From contig JACPQD010000039.1 of the NCBI GenBank assembly GCA_016190665.1, positions 1-40,080 on the forward strand: a stretch of DNA of 40,080 nucleotides. The letters run 5' to 3'. Source of the DNA: Chloroflexota bacterium. Lineage in GTDB: Bacteria; Chloroflexota; Dehalococcoidia; JACPQD01. Position numbers and translations under genes: made by a program. Below are positions 1 through 9,825 of the stretch, in pieces (position 1 is the first letter of the stretch; every line of letters begins with the position of its first letter). The notes below the pieces were generated by a model, which saw nothing but the letters and a program-made list of their open reading frames with translations, ran no database searches and had not been told where the DNA came from.

Positions 1-685
1 GGCCCCAAGCTGGCGACGGGAGCATTTGACCCATCTTGGCTTACTTTGTCCACACCTTCTCAGGCGCGATTCAATTTTAATAAGACAACATTGGACGGCC
101 ATCCGCCCCTACGAAAACCTTGTGCCGCCCATTTGCGCCGGTGGATGAAACATCGGGCCAAGGTAGCGTGGGCGGCTGTCTAATGTGCAACGTTGAACCA
201 CGGTTCATTGAAGGTAGCGCAGTCGTTTTCATCCCTTCGCTTCGTTCAGGGCAGTTCCCCATGCCGCTGACGCGGCGCCACCGAGCATGAAAATGCCGTA
301 GGGCAGCGGGCTTGTCCCCTGCCGCCACGTCACGAATCATTTTCATACCAGGCTCTTCGTGGTGCCTGAAGGCAATCGGGGCATGGACGCTTCTAAGCAA
401 TCCCGGCGTATCCATCGTTATTTTCCCCGGCGCTCATACTGAGCAATCCCCCATGTCACGCGTTCAAAACTTGCCACAACACCAATCCAAAATCTGCCAC
501 ACACAAAGTCCAAACTTTGCGGCAGACATTCCCCCCCCCGGCTAATATGAGGGTATAGGCAAGTTTTCGACGCTCGCTCCGGAGTTTCCTATCTGTCGCG
601 CGCCGGTCGCTGGTCTGATCCATCTCCCTTCTTCCGGCCAGAGACATCGCCGGGCGGCCGTCATTGGAAAGAAAGGAAAAAGGCA
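1..685. other. Leading non-coding stretch
   Basis: I see no convincing gene here. The open frames on both strands have no recognisable domain and no good ribosome binding site. The stretch around 231-256 contains the Ser/Glu-Arg-rich translated motif PERSEG on the minus strand, which I recognise as a dispersed intergenic repeat rather than coding sequence. The last 30 bases hold a purine-rich ribosome binding region (gaaaggaaaaagg) for the gene that starts at 686. Confidence 0.6.
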
Positions 686-3012
686 ATGTCACGCAACACA
701 ACGCGATCTAAGTGGCTCGCCAGTTCCGTCGCGGCCCTTTTGCTTCTCTTGGCCGCGGGCCCGACGGCCTACGCTTTCCTTGAGCGCGTGGGCCCGGTGA
801 ACAACGCTCCTTCAGTGGGCGGCTACCCGGCCTGGTACCAGGACAGCACCGGACTGGCGCTGGAGTTCTGCGATCCGAAGAACCAGGCGGAGGTGGACGG
901 CGGATGGTGTCTCCTGCTGCCGGGCGACCCGCCGGCAGTGCCAGAGGTCTTCCCCGGCCAATATTTTGACGAGCACTTCTGGTTCGCTGCCGACGCGTCT
1001 CTGAGCCCGGCGAATGGCGGCCGGGCCCTGCTCGTCCTGGCGGTGGAAGCCGCCTTCGCGGCGGATGTGGCGCCAGGCGGCCAGATCACCTTCTCCCGCA
1101 TACGGGTCAGGCTGGACCCCGTGCCGGTCACCGGGAACTACCGGTTCATCCACACCCCTACGGGGAGGACCTGCTCGCCGGGGTGCAAGGCGGCCGGATC
1201 TTCTTCACTGACGACGTGGGGATCGATTGCCCTCCGGGCGGGCCCTTTGACTGCGCGCTGAGGTCCCGCCTGGGCCCCTTCCTGCTGCCCTCGGACGCCC
1301 CTGGAGGCGCCGAAACGCCCGCGGTTGCGGGGCCGGTCCCGGGCAAGCTGTACATCGCCGATCCCGGCCGTAGTGGGCCGGTCACCGGCAGCCCCTTGCC
1401 CAATTTCATTGACGCCACGGGCGCCTCTCGCAACCACAATATCTTCCGCATAGAGGGGCCAGCCGGTTCCGGGCTTGGCGGCCAGGAAATCGATTTCATT
1501 GAGACCACCGCCTTCAGTCTGATGGGCCGCGTCTTCACCGGCACGATTCCGAGCAAGGTCGATGTCAACCGGGCCAGCTACGCCCGCAACGCCACGGTGC
1601 AGAAGCTGGACGTCTTTGCCACCGGCCTCCCGGCCGTCCCGGGCCGTCTCCCTGGCCAGACGCGGCCGCCGTCGGTCCTGCCGGCGCTTTCCTACTTCGA
1701 GGCGCCTTGCAGCGGCGCCGTGAGCAATGTGACAGGCGATATCCTCCCTCCCTTCACCGCTCCGGCGGGCGCCCCTGAGAGGCAGATGTTCAGCGCCGGC
1801 AGCCTCTTCTGGGGACAGTCACGGCCCGCAGCACTTCCCCAGGAAGTGTGTGTGAAGGATGCCGCCGCGCGCGACGCCAACGGCAACGTTGTCCCGGCCT
1901 ATTTCCCGAAGGCGGTTACCGATGAGGTCATCATCACCGAAGCTCTCTATGACCCGAGCATCCAGAGTCTATCGGTCAAGGCGGCCTCCAGCGATCAAGT
2001 CGCTCCGCCCACGCTGACTCTGGCGTCCTTCGGAGTTCTCGTGGGTGGTCAGATTGTCGTATCGCCCCTCGCGGCGCCGCCCGCGACAGTCCGGGTGCTC
2101 TCCAGCCGCGGCGGCGCGGCCGAAAGCCTGGTGGTCACGGGGACCAGCGCCGGTCCGCTGCCGGGCGCGCCCGTGGCAGTGAACGACTCGATGACCTTCG
2201 CTGAAGACTCGGGGCCGCAAACCATCAACGTCCTGGCCAACGACAGCAACGTCAGCGGAGGAACGGTGAGCCTGACGTCTCTGCCCCGGCTGGGCATCGC
2301 CGCGGTCAATTCCGATGGCACGGTGACCTACCGCTCGAATCTCAACGCCAGCGGCGCGGACGCCTTTACTTATGCAGTGACAGTGGGAGCGACGGCTTCA
2401 ACTCCGGCGTTCGTCTCGATCACGATCACCCCGGTGAACGATCCGCCGGTGGCAACCAATGACAGCGCTGTCGCCTTTGTCAACCAGACCACCGCGCTCG
2501 CGGTGCTGGCGAACGACGCCGACCCGGATGGCCCGACGGACATCGTCGCTGTCGCCAACCTGACGCAGCCTTCGCCCGACGGGGCAACCGTGGTCACCGC
2601 GGGCGCTGTGGTGAACTTCGCCGCCCGCGCGCCCGGCAACTATACCTTCAGCTATCAGGCTCGCGATGCCTCAGGTGCGCTATCTAACGTTGCCACGGTG
2701 ACCGTTGTGGCCGTCGCCGGAGATTCCATCACCATCGCGCGGGCGGAGTTCCGCACCGGCCAGGCACGCCTCCGCATCGAGGGCACGGTCAGCCCCGTCG
2801 GCAGCCCGCCCCAGAGGCTGGAGGTACGGTGGGCGAACGGCGCCGACATCAACTCGGTGGTGGCCACGCCTGTCCCGGACGCCGCCGGCAATTGGGCCGT
2901 GGACATCAGGGACGCCGCCGGCATTCAGAACCCACTGAACTCGGGGGCGACTCAACTGGTGGTCGCCAGTTCCGCGGGCGCCAGGGCGGTGGCTAACATC
3001 ATCTTGCGCTAA
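686..3012 (+). pseudogene. Secreted Ig-like/cadherin-like repeat protein, one frameshift
   Basis: Two overlapping frames form one protein. The N-terminal part (686 to about 1150) has an Ala/Leu-rich Sec signal peptide ending near residues 27-31 (AYA), then a domain of unknown function. The second frame continues from about 1157 to 3012. The break lies at 1151-1156 (cacacc): removing one AC dinucleotide gives a continuous reading through IHPYGEDLLAG and GGRIFFTDDVGID, which looks like the expected domain sequence. The C-terminal half has two cadherin-like/Big-type repeats, each with the NDPPVATNDS- and VLANDADPDG-like signature, and then a last beta domain. It lies upstream of the multicopper oxidase and has a hairpin after the stop. 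The role is unknown; an extracellular binding or scaffold protein is plausible. Whether the indel is real or a sequence error cannot be decided here. Confidence 0.7.
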
Positions 3013-3026
3013 GCGGGAAGACCGGC

Positions 3027-3064
3027 GCATTCGTGGGGTTGAGACCTTTCCACCCCACGAATGC
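3027..3064 (+). terminator. 13-bp perfect hairpin after the Ig-like gene
   Basis: Arms 3027-3039 and 3052-3064 are perfectly complementary with a 12-nt loop, 15 bases after the stop codon. No clear T-run follows, so it could be a terminator or an mRNA 3'-end stabiliser. Confidence 0.5.
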
Positions 3065-3101
3065 CCGGCTTACCAGGAGTCTCATTGGGGGCATACACGA
3101 G

Positions 3102-3191
3102 ATGCTTGAGAAGATCGCAACTGCGGCGCTAATTGCGCTCCTGACGCTTTTGCTCGCAGTTACCGCCTTACCCGCAGCCCGTCCTTTGTGA
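3102..3191 (+). CDS. Possible 29-aa hydrophobic peptide or signal-peptide remnant
   Basis: A short frame begins MLEKIATAALIALLTLLLA and ends in a typical Ala-x-Ala-like stretch (LPAARPL). It resembles a Sec signal peptide with nothing behind it. The upstream sequence contains gggggcatacacgag, a poor ribosome binding site. It may be the start of a decayed exported protein, or a chance frame. The next 200 bases hold no domain that I recognise. Confidence 0.2.
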   Translation: MLEKIATAALIALLTLLLAVTALPAARPL

Positions 3192-3416
3192 ATTGGCCTA
3201 TCGCTGGTTTTGTCCGCCCGAGGGTCTCATTCTGGACTCGTACTTAGTTGTGCAGAAAGAGGCGTTATGTTTCCTCTCGCCTCGGCGGGAAGGATTTGAA
3301 GAACGGGAGTCTGGCCCGAATATTTTGCGCGTACTTCTGCAAGTTGACGCCAGGCTTCTCGGCGAGGTTATGCAAAGCTCGCTCCGGTGGAATCGGAGCG
3401 TGAAAGGAGAACAGAA

Positions 3417-5459
3417 ATGGATACCCAACACTCGTTTCGACTGAGCAGGAGGGCCCTGCTCAAGTCAGGGCTTGTGGCGGCGGGCGCCACCCTGGGGAGC
3501 GCCGCCCTGGGCGGCGTGACGCTGACTGGACCGAGGGGCATTTGGCATGGCCCCAGCCACGCCCTGGCCGAGGGCGCTTGCAGCGTGGGCGGGGAACCGA
3601 TGCCCATCAGTCCGTTGATCCTGGCCCCCTTCACGGACCCCCTGCCCATCCCACAGCCGTTGGTCCCGGCGACCCTGGCCGACATGATAGCCAACGGACT
3701 CCCCGCTCCTAACCCGGTTACCGGGGGCCTGCAGGATGCCGACGGGGGGATCCATCAGGTCGGAGTGAATGCGCTGGGGCTGCCGAACCCCATCCTTTAC
3801 CTGATCAAGCTGCAGGTGAGGGCACATAGCTTCACTTCGTCACAGGTGCAGGTGCTGGTATCCTACACCGATGTAAATGGCAACCTCATCCCCGCGGGCA
3901 CCGTCATCCCGGGCCTGCCGCCCAGCACGATCTATGGCTTCAACGGGACCTTCCCGGGGCCCATGATCAACGCCGAATATGGGAAACTTGCTCTCGTACG
4001 CTTTGTAAATGAGCTGGACCAGAATCCCTTCAACCTCAATCGCGGCGACTTCGGGGCGCCGGACTGGGCGTTTCTCACCCACCTTCACAATGGCCACACT
4101 GCGCCGGAGTCTGATGGCAATCCTAATTACAAGCCCGGCGCCTATACGCCCGGAAAATGGGTTGACAACCTCTACCTCAACTACCCTGCCGGCGGGGATG
4201 ATGACGAGAAGCAGTCCTACTTCTGGTTCCACGACCATCGCATGGACCACACCGGGGCTAACGTCTACAAAGGCATGGTGGGCCTTTACCCCATCTACGA
4301 TCCGGTCCTGGACTTTGGGGACGAGACCGACAAGCGAGGGTTGCGACTGCCCGGCCTGCGAACGAACAACGCAGACGGCACCTTCGGCGTCAAGTACGAC
4401 ATCCCGCTGGCCATCTACGACTGCGCCCTCGATGACGGCGCCACTCCCCATCAGGACATCCACATCCCCGCCAATGAGTGCGGCCTCAGGCACCCGGAGC
4501 AGTGGGGGAAGACCTTCTTCCGTCACTACCCCAATCATGGCTTCGTGGGTGACATCTTTACCGTCAACGGCAAGGCCTTCCCGTACCTTGTGGTGGAGCG
4601 GCGCAAATATCGGTTCCGCTTTTTGGACGCTTCGATTGCGCGGTGCTACGAGCTCATGCTCATGAGCGGACACCCTGTGGCGGACGCGGGGACGCAGGGC
4701 CAGTACCAGCTGCCCGATGGCCAGCAATGCATGCGCTTCATCCAGATCGCCAGCGAGGGGGGGCTTCTGCCCAGGCCATTGGTCCGCGACTCCTTCCAGA
4801 TCTGGCCCGCGAAGCGCCGCGAGGTGGTCGTGGACTTCACCAGGTATATGGACAAGACGCCGACCAAGCCGGGAGACGTAATCTATCTGGTGAACACCCT
4901 CGAGATGGAGGACGGGCGCAAACCGGACTTCAACGCCCCCGGGGCGATCCTGGGCTACAAGGTGCCGATCATGAAGATCATCATCGGCGGCGATCCTCCA
5001 CAGCCGGACGTGAGTGACATCCCCAATAACCTGCGCCGCCTCCCCAAGGTCCCCACCAACGTCAGGGGCCTGCCCTTCAGGAGGTTCGTCTTGAAGCGTA
5101 GCGGCACCTTCGGCGGCGAATTCGAATGGTTGATCAACGACGAAATCTTTGATCCCACGAAGCAGCTCGCCTTGCCGAAGCTGGGGAGCGCCGAGGTCTG
5201 GGAGATCGTGAATGGCGGGGGCGGCTGGGTCCATCCGCTCCACATCCACATGGAGGAGCACCAGGTCATCGCGCGCAACGGCAGCACCAACCCTCATCCG
5301 GATGACGAGTCCAAAGAGGACGTCGTGGCGCTGGACCCGGGCGAGTCGGTACTCATCTACCGACAGTTCAGGACCTTCACCGGTCCGTACGTCTGCCATT
5401 GCCACAACCTGGCGCACGAGGACCACGCCATGATGTTCGGCTGGACGATCGTGCCATAG
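3417..5459 (+). CDS. Tat-exported CotA-type multicopper oxidase
   Basis: A 680-aa blue copper oxidase that couples one-electron oxidation of a substrate (phenolic compound or metal ion) to reduction of oxygen to water. I chose the ATG at 3417 because it has aaaggaga 6 bases upstream and puts the twin-arginine motif SRRALLK at residues 10-16; a GTG at 3387 is also in frame. All four copper motifs are present: H222-L-H224, H272-D-H274, HPLHIH at 606-611 and HCHNLAHEDHAMM from 661, with T1 Cys662, His667 and axial Met672. The three-domain length and the HCHxxxHEDxxMM ending match CotA laccase, bilirubin oxidase and phenoxazinone synthase relatives. The signal suggests a periplasmic or extracellular enzyme. 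Context (Ig-like protein upstream, di-heme peroxidase downstream) suggests an extracytoplasmic oxidation module. Substrate is not deducible; Mn(II), lignin-like phenols and heme-type pigments are all possible. Confidence 0.93.
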   Translation: MDTQHSFRLSRRALLKSGLVAAGATLGSAALGGVTLTGPRGIWHGPSHALAEGACSVGGEPMPISPLILAPFTDPLPIPQPLVPATLADMIANGLPAPNPVTGGLQDADGGIHQVGVNALGLPNPILYLIKLQVRAHSFTSSQVQVLVSYTDVNGNLIPAGTVIPGLPPSTIYGFNGTFPGPMINAEYGKLALVRFVNELDQNPFNLNRGDFGAPDWAFLTHLHNGHTAPESDGNPNYKPGAYTPGKWVDNLYLNYPAGGDDDEKQSYFWFHDHRMDHTGANVYKGMVGLYPIYDPVLDFGDETDKRGLRLPGLRTNNADGTFGVKYDIPLAIYDCALDDGATPHQDIHIPANECGLRHPEQWGKTFFRHYPNHGFVGDIFTVNGKAFPYLVVERRKYRFRFLDASIARCYELMLMSGHPVADAGTQGQYQLPDGQQCMRFIQIASEGGLLPRPLVRDSFQIWPAKRREVVVDFTRYMDKTPTKPGDVIYLVNTLEMEDGRKPDFNAPGAILGYKVPIMKIIIGGDPPQPDVSDIPNNLRRLPKVPTNVRGLPFRRFVLKRSGTFGGEFEWLINDEIFDPTKQLALPKLGSAEVWEIVNGGGGWVHPLHIHMEEHQVIARNGSTNPHPDDESKEDVVALDPGESVLIYRQFRTFTGPYVCHCHNLAHEDHAMMFGWTIVP

Positions 5460-5471
5460 GTTGCAGGCCGA

Positions 5472-5490
5472 CGAGACCGAGTCGGTCTCG
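5472..5490. repeat. Short perfect palindrome (GACCGAGTCGGTC type)
   Basis: Nine-base arms 5472-5480 and 5482-5490 around one base. The same core recurs at 26093-26107, also just after a gene, so it is a dispersed intergenic palindrome of this genome. Confidence 0.6.
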
Positions 5491-5497
5491 AGAAAGA

Positions 5498-5535
5498 GGC
5501 GCCCCGGCGCCGCGGCGCCGGGGCGCCAGGCTTTT
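5498..5535 (+). terminator. Strong GC hairpin with T-run after the oxidase
   Basis: Arms 5498-5511 and 5514-5527 form a perfect 14-bp GC-only stem with a 2-base loop, followed by aggctttt. It is a probable intrinsic terminator separating the multicopper oxidase from the peroxidase gene. Confidence 0.75.
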
Positions 5536-5579
5536 CGATTCCACTGCGACACCTTGTGTCGAAGGGAGGAGGCAGTAGT

Positions 5580-7931
5580 ATGGAAGGTTCAGCTAGAGGA
5601 AGTCCCGATTCAGGCCCTGTAATCGCGACAATCACAAATCGACTTTTGTTCCGCAAGGCAGCGGGAGTTCTGGTGGGTTTAAGCCCTGGCCGACTCAACC
5701 TGCGCATGAAACGCCTCGCTTTCGTTCTAGCGGTCGGGTTGGGCCTGGGGCTGGTCACCAGCACTGTGTGGGCGCAAGTGCAGACCTACAGTTGCCCCAC
5801 CGGTTTTGGGGAAGTCGTGGTGCCGCTCGACCCCCTTTTCCTCATGACCTCGCTTAAGACAGTGCCCAATCCAGTTTTTCCGGGCGGCGCCCTTAGAGCC
5901 GATCTGGCGGAGTACATCGCGAGTCCGACCGCCGCCATACAGCTTGGCAAGGCCCTTTTCTGGGACATGCAGGCGGGCAGCGACAACAAGACGGCCTGCG
6001 CCACCTGCCACTTCCAGGCCGGGGCGGACTCCCGCGCCAGAAACCAGCTCCACCCGGGCGCCAACGGGCTCTGGGATAGCGGCTACGGGCCGAACTACAC
6101 CCTCGCCCCGGGTGATTTCCCCTTCACCGACACGGGGAGGGACATCGATAATATCGCCGGGTCGCAGGGCGTCCGCAAGAGCACCTTCCAGGGCATCGGG
6201 AGGGCCGGCGTGGAACAGACCGCCTCAGTCGCTGACCCATTGTTCAGCGCCGGGGGCAAGAACGTGCGCCAGGTTACCGGAATGAACACTCCCTCCACAA
6301 TCAACGCGGTCTTCAACCACCGCAACTTCTGGAACGGACGGGCCCAGCCGGAGTTCAATGGCGTCAATCCGTGGGGAGGCAGGGACCTCTCCGCCCGGGT
6401 CTGGATGGTTGATTTGAAGGGGAACCCGGCTAATATTGACGTTCACATCCAGAACGCCAGCCTGGCTTCTCAGGCAGTCGGTCCGCCGCTCAACACCGTG
6501 GAGATGTCCGCCGAAGGGCGGACCTTCCCCGACATCGGCAAGAAGATGCTGCTGTCCAAACCGCTGGGGCTGCAGAAAGTAGCAGGCACCGACAGCGTGC
6601 TGGGCGCTTTGGCCGATACCACCGCGGGGATCAAGACCAGCTACAAGACGCTGATTCAACAAGCCTTCCAGCCGAAGTGGTGGGACAGCACCAAGAAGGT
6701 CACCGTTAACGGAAAATCCTACTCCGTGATGGAGGCCAACTTCTCCCTCTTCTGGGGCCTCTCCATAATGCTTTACGAGGCCACCCTGGTCTCGGACGAC
6801 AGTCCTATGGACAGGTACCTGGCTTCCCGAGTGTTAGATACCTTTGGAACGTTAATAACTCATGACCCGACCCTCCTGGACCCGGTGGTGGACCGGGTGC
6901 GGGCGGACTACCAGGCGGCCTTTCCGGGCCAGACGCTCACCCGCGACAACATTCTGAACGGGCTGGCCCTCTTTGAGCGGCCCGTGCCTCCGCCGCCCTT
7001 CGTATTCCCGCCTCCGGCCGGGACGGGGGTGGGCTGCATAGCGTGCCACCTGGGCGCCGAAACCACCGGCGCCTCCCTGCAAAACCTGGCTGGGCATGGG
7101 CTTGAGCCAGGGGACGCTGTCTTGAGGAACGCCGGATTCGACCTGCGGATGGAGCGCATGTTCATGCTGATCCCTCCCGTGCCCCCGGGCACGGACCAGA
7201 TCACCTTCGACACCAGCAACTACGCCGTCATGGTGACCAGCATCAACGGCACACCCGTCTCGCCCCCAAGGCAGACGCCGACCAGCGTCTATGACGCCGG
7301 CTGGTACAACATTGGCGTCCGCCCCACGGCGGATGACCCCGGCCTGGATGGGAAAGACCCCTTCGGCAAGTTCCTTTCCTGGACGCGGCTCTTCCAGGCG
7401 CTGGTGGACCCGACCTTCATCAAGGTCCCTGGAGGGGGGCTGGGCTGCCTCGGCGCCGGCAATGCCTCCTTTCCCGATGAGCTGCTGAATGACGCGGGCC
7501 TTCCTCTCCTGTCCGGGCCTCTCCAGAAGTCCGAAGCAACCGACGCCGCCGGTTCCTTCAAGACTCCTTCCTTGCGCAACGTGGAACTGAACGGCCCGCA
7601 TTTCCATAACGGCGGGAAGTCCACTCTGAACCAGGTCATGGCGTTCTATGATTCCGGCGGGAATTTCCGGAACCCAACCATCGCGCCCCTCATACGGCCC
7701 CTCGGGATGACGTCACAGCAAATCATGGACCTGGTGGCGTTCCTGCTGGCGCTGACCGATGAGCGCGTCCTGTTTCAGCGCGCGCCCTTCGACCATCCGG
7801 AGCTGGTCGTTCCCAGCGGACAAAACGCGGACGGTTCGGACATCGCGATAACGCTCCCGGCTGTCGGCGCATCGGGCGCGGCGACGCCGCTTGAGCGTTT
7901 CCAGGGCCGGAACCCGTTCTCCGCGAACTGA
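5580..7931 (+). CDS. Di-heme cytochrome c peroxidase-like (MauG/CcpA family) protein
   Basis: The product has two c-type heme sites, CATCH (C140-C143-H144) and CIACH (C486-C489-H490), counted from the ATG at 5580. That start has gggagga 9 bases upstream, but the real signal peptide (MKRLAFVLAVGLGLG...VWAQ) begins at an internal ATG at 5706, so mature export may start there. The C-terminal segment SFKTPSLRNVELNGPHFHNGG is the typical bacterial di-heme peroxidase motif. At about 780 residues it is roughly twice the size of classical CcpA, with long insertions between the hemes. The family reduces peroxide or, in MauG-type members, makes oxidative changes in a partner. Position after the multicopper oxidase suggests a linked periplasmic redox role. 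It is followed by a strong terminator. Confidence 0.88.
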   Translation: MEGSARGSPDSGPVIATITNRLLFRKAAGVLVGLSPGRLNLRMKRLAFVLAVGLGLGLVTSTVWAQVQTYSCPTGFGEVVVPLDPLFLMTSLKTVPNPVFPGGALRADLAEYIASPTAAIQLGKALFWDMQAGSDNKTACATCHFQAGADSRARNQLHPGANGLWDSGYGPNYTLAPGDFPFTDTGRDIDNIAGSQGVRKSTFQGIGRAGVEQTASVADPLFSAGGKNVRQVTGMNTPSTINAVFNHRNFWNGRAQPEFNGVNPWGGRDLSARVWMVDLKGNPANIDVHIQNASLASQAVGPPLNTVEMSAEGRTFPDIGKKMLLSKPLGLQKVAGTDSVLGALADTTAGIKTSYKTLIQQAFQPKWWDSTKKVTVNGKSYSVMEANFSLFWGLSIMLYEATLVSDDSPMDRYLASRVLDTFGTLITHDPTLLDPVVDRVRADYQAAFPGQTLTRDNILNGLALFERPVPPPPFVFPPPAGTGVGCIACHLGAETTGASLQNLAGHGLEPGDAVLRNAGFDLRMERMFMLIPPVPPGTDQITFDTSNYAVMVTSINGTPVSPPRQTPTSVYDAGWYNIGVRPTADDPGLDGKDPFGKFLSWTRLFQALVDPTFIKVPGGGLGCLGAGNASFPDELLNDAGLPLLSGPLQKSEATDAAGSFKTPSLRNVELNGPHFHNGGKSTLNQVMAFYDSGGNFRNPTIAPLIRPLGMTSQQIMDLVAFLLALTDERVLFQRAPFDHPELVVPSGQNADGSDIAITLPAVGASGAATPLERFQGRNPFSAN

Positions 7932-7990
7932 GAAAGGGATGGCCGGAGATCCCTAGCAATTGAGGAGGGCGCTACAAAGTCCCAAGCAAA

Positions 7991-8025
7991 AGGGCCCCGG
8001 ACAGCGAAGCCGGGGCCCTGCTTTT
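7991..8025 (+). terminator. Intrinsic terminator after the peroxidase
   Basis: Arms 7991-8000 and 8010-8019 form a perfect 10-bp GC-rich stem with a 9-base loop, followed by gctttt. The following bases up to 8255 show no gene. Confidence 0.8.
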
Positions 8026-8271
8026 GTGCCACGTTTATGGGCAGCGTCGGACTTGCCATCCTGCCTACGTATATCTATCGCTGGCAAAAGCGGCAAAACA
8101 CCACAAGAATGAGCGAAAATCCCTACGCCACATTCCTCCTTCCGGTTGTATCATAAGGTTATCGACCGTTCACCTCTGACCTATCAGTCTGCTGAAAGCT
8201 GAGGGCTGTGTGGCCGGTTTTCCCGTAGTTGGCTCAGGCAAGTTAGCAGGCTAATCAAGAGGAGTGAGGAA

Positions 8272-9225
8272 ATGTACAAAAAGATGCTCGTGCCGCTGGA
8301 TGGCTCGCAGCTTGCCGAAGTCGTCCTCCCTTACGCAACAGAGTTGGTGGCCAGGCTGGACCTGGAAGCGACATTGCTGCACGTGAACACCCCTGAAGAG
8401 CGTGGGCTGGCGCCCACCTATCGGGCCTACATTGAGCGAATGGCCGAAGTGCTGCGACGCCAATCGGAGGTTGCCCTGCAGAAACTGGGCACGAGCCCGG
8501 TAAGGACGAAAGTAAACGTAAGGGTTGCCTTTGCCGAGGGCCACGCCGCCGAGGAGATCTTGCGCTACGCCGATGATAATAATGTCGATTTGCTGCTGAT
8601 CGCCACCCACGGCCGTTCCGGCATCAGGGGCTGGGCGCTGGGCGGCGTGGCGGACAAAGTGCTGCGCGGCTCAAGGGCGCCGGTCTGGCTCGTTCCCGCG
8701 GGCATGCCCCAGGAGCCGCCCTACGACAAGTGGCCAAGGCGGACTCTCCTCGTCCCCCTGGACGGATCGCAGATCGCCGAATCGGTGCTTCCTCACGTGG
8801 AGGCGCTGGCCAAACAGCGCGGCCCTGAGCCTTCAGAGGTGCTCCTCCTCAGCGTCTGCGAGCCGCCCGTGGTTCCGGCAGATTTCCCGCCCGTGCATCG
8901 CGCGAGCTGGGAAGAGGAAGTGAAGGATGAGATGGAAAAGGGGAAACTGGCTTGCGAACGCTACGTGGAAGAGGTTGAGAAGCGTCTGACGGGCGCTGGG
9001 CTCGCTGTTAGAGCCGAGGCCGCGGCGGGCGACGCAGCCGAACAGATTGTCGAGTACGCTGGCAAGGACCCTTACAGCATCATCGTCCTGGCAACCCACG
9101 GGCGGTCGGGCCTCACACGGTGGGCGTACGGGAGCGTAACGGCCAAAGTGTTGCAGGGCACGGCGAATCCCGTGTTTCTGGTAAGGGCGCAGGCGTCAAA
9201 CAAGAGAATGATGAGTGATGAGTGA
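8272..9225 (+). CDS. Tandem-domain universal stress protein (UspA family)
   Basis: A 317-aa cytoplasmic protein with two UspA domains, residues about 1-147 and 158-307. Both start with a KMLVPLDGS/TLLVPLDGS strand and end with the ATP-binding pattern ATHGRSG...GS/GT near the last strand, so both copies look nucleotide-binding. Ribosome binding site aggagtgagga lies just upstream of the ATG. The last residues (NKRMMSDE) are encoded by the beginning of a GATGAGT tandem repeat that follows, so the C-terminus has been shaped by that repeat. Usp proteins act in stress survival; no specific partner is visible. The gene stands alone. Confidence 0.93.
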   Translation: MYKKMLVPLDGSQLAEVVLPYATELVARLDLEATLLHVNTPEERGLAPTYRAYIERMAEVLRRQSEVALQKLGTSPVRTKVNVRVAFAEGHAAEEILRYADDNNVDLLLIATHGRSGIRGWALGGVADKVLRGSRAPVWLVPAGMPQEPPYDKWPRRTLLVPLDGSQIAESVLPHVEALAKQRGPEPSEVLLLSVCEPPVVPADFPPVHRASWEEEVKDEMEKGKLACERYVEEVEKRLTGAGLAVRAEAAAGDAAEQIVEYAGKDPYSIIVLATHGRSGLTRWAYGSVTAKVLQGTANPVFLVRAQASNKRMMSDE

Positions 9226-9300
9226 TGAATGATGAAGGGACGACCGAGTCACAAGACTTCCTTTCATCATTGCTACGAAAATAGGAATTCGCACACACAC

Positions 9301-9346
9301 ACCGCGCACTAAAGTACGCGGTATAGCCCGTACTTCAGTGCGGGGT
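9301..9346. repeat. Palindromic 22-bp repeat pair, locus 1
   Basis: Two palindromic units (9301-9322 and 9326-9346) with core CGCACTnAAGTACG flanked by complementary ACCsCG/CGsGGT ends. The same paired units occur at 13831-13876 and 15804-15876. A further hairpin, GCCCCGAT-gta-ATCGGGGC, lies at 9376-9394. Confidence 0.75.
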
Positions 9347-9437
9347 ATAGAACCACGGTCTTCATCCTTGGTGGCGCCCCGATGTAATCGGGGCATGACC
9401 GATTCCGCGTTCATATTTCCCTATTCCAGGGCGAGGC

Positions 9438-9659
9438 TCACTCTGCCATGAGCGCCCGCTTCGCCGCGTCCGGCAGTTCGATCGGAGCGAACATGGCTGC
9501 CGGGTAGAGATAACCGATAGGCTCTGACCTGTCTTCGTCAATGATGCGGAGCATGTTGTGCGCCTCTGCTTCCGCGTCCGGCACTGTGCGGTACACTTTG
9601 CCCAGAATCAGGCTTGCCGGATTACTGTCATTGTTGATGCAGATGACGAAGTCACTCAT
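9438..9659 (-). CDS. Small conserved hypothetical protein, 73 aa
   Basis: Starting at the ATG at 9659 the product begins MSDFVICINNDSNPASL and continues with GKVYRTVPDAEAEAH, IDEDRSEPIGYLYPAAMFAPIELP. I recognise this as a widespread small protein with the pattern 'C-I-N-N...L..GK.Y..-.D..A......-R-I-I-D-E-.....-Y-L-Y-P...F..I-.-L-P', usually without assigned function and often near toxin-antitoxin genes. An in-frame ATG at 9734 adds 25 unrelated residues. Neither start has a convincing ribosome binding site. No domain allows a functional call. Confidence 0.6.
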   Translation of the reverse strand: MSDFVICINNDSNPASLILGKVYRTVPDAEAEAHNMLRIIDEDRSEPIGYLYPAAMFAPIELPDAAKRALMAE

Positions 9660-9825
9660 CCGATTGCGCCCATGACTTATGAAAGAGTCATCGAGGTATT
9701 CTCGTCTCAATAGTGGCCTCAATAACTCGTGCATTGAGCGGGCAAGTTTGGTTCAAGCCTGTCGGATGGCAGCGCCAGACGACACGCCTCACCGGGCAAC
9801 AAGGCGAGTCCGGTGGAGGCGCTTG

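Noticed and set aside
1..685. Small frames at 77-415 and 312-545
   Set aside because: No binding site or domain; they contain a dispersed PERSEG-type repeat.
3840..5552. 570-aa open frame on the minus strand
   Set aside because: It is antisense to the multicopper oxidase, whose copper motifs prove the plus frame. GC-rich codon bias opens such shadow frames.
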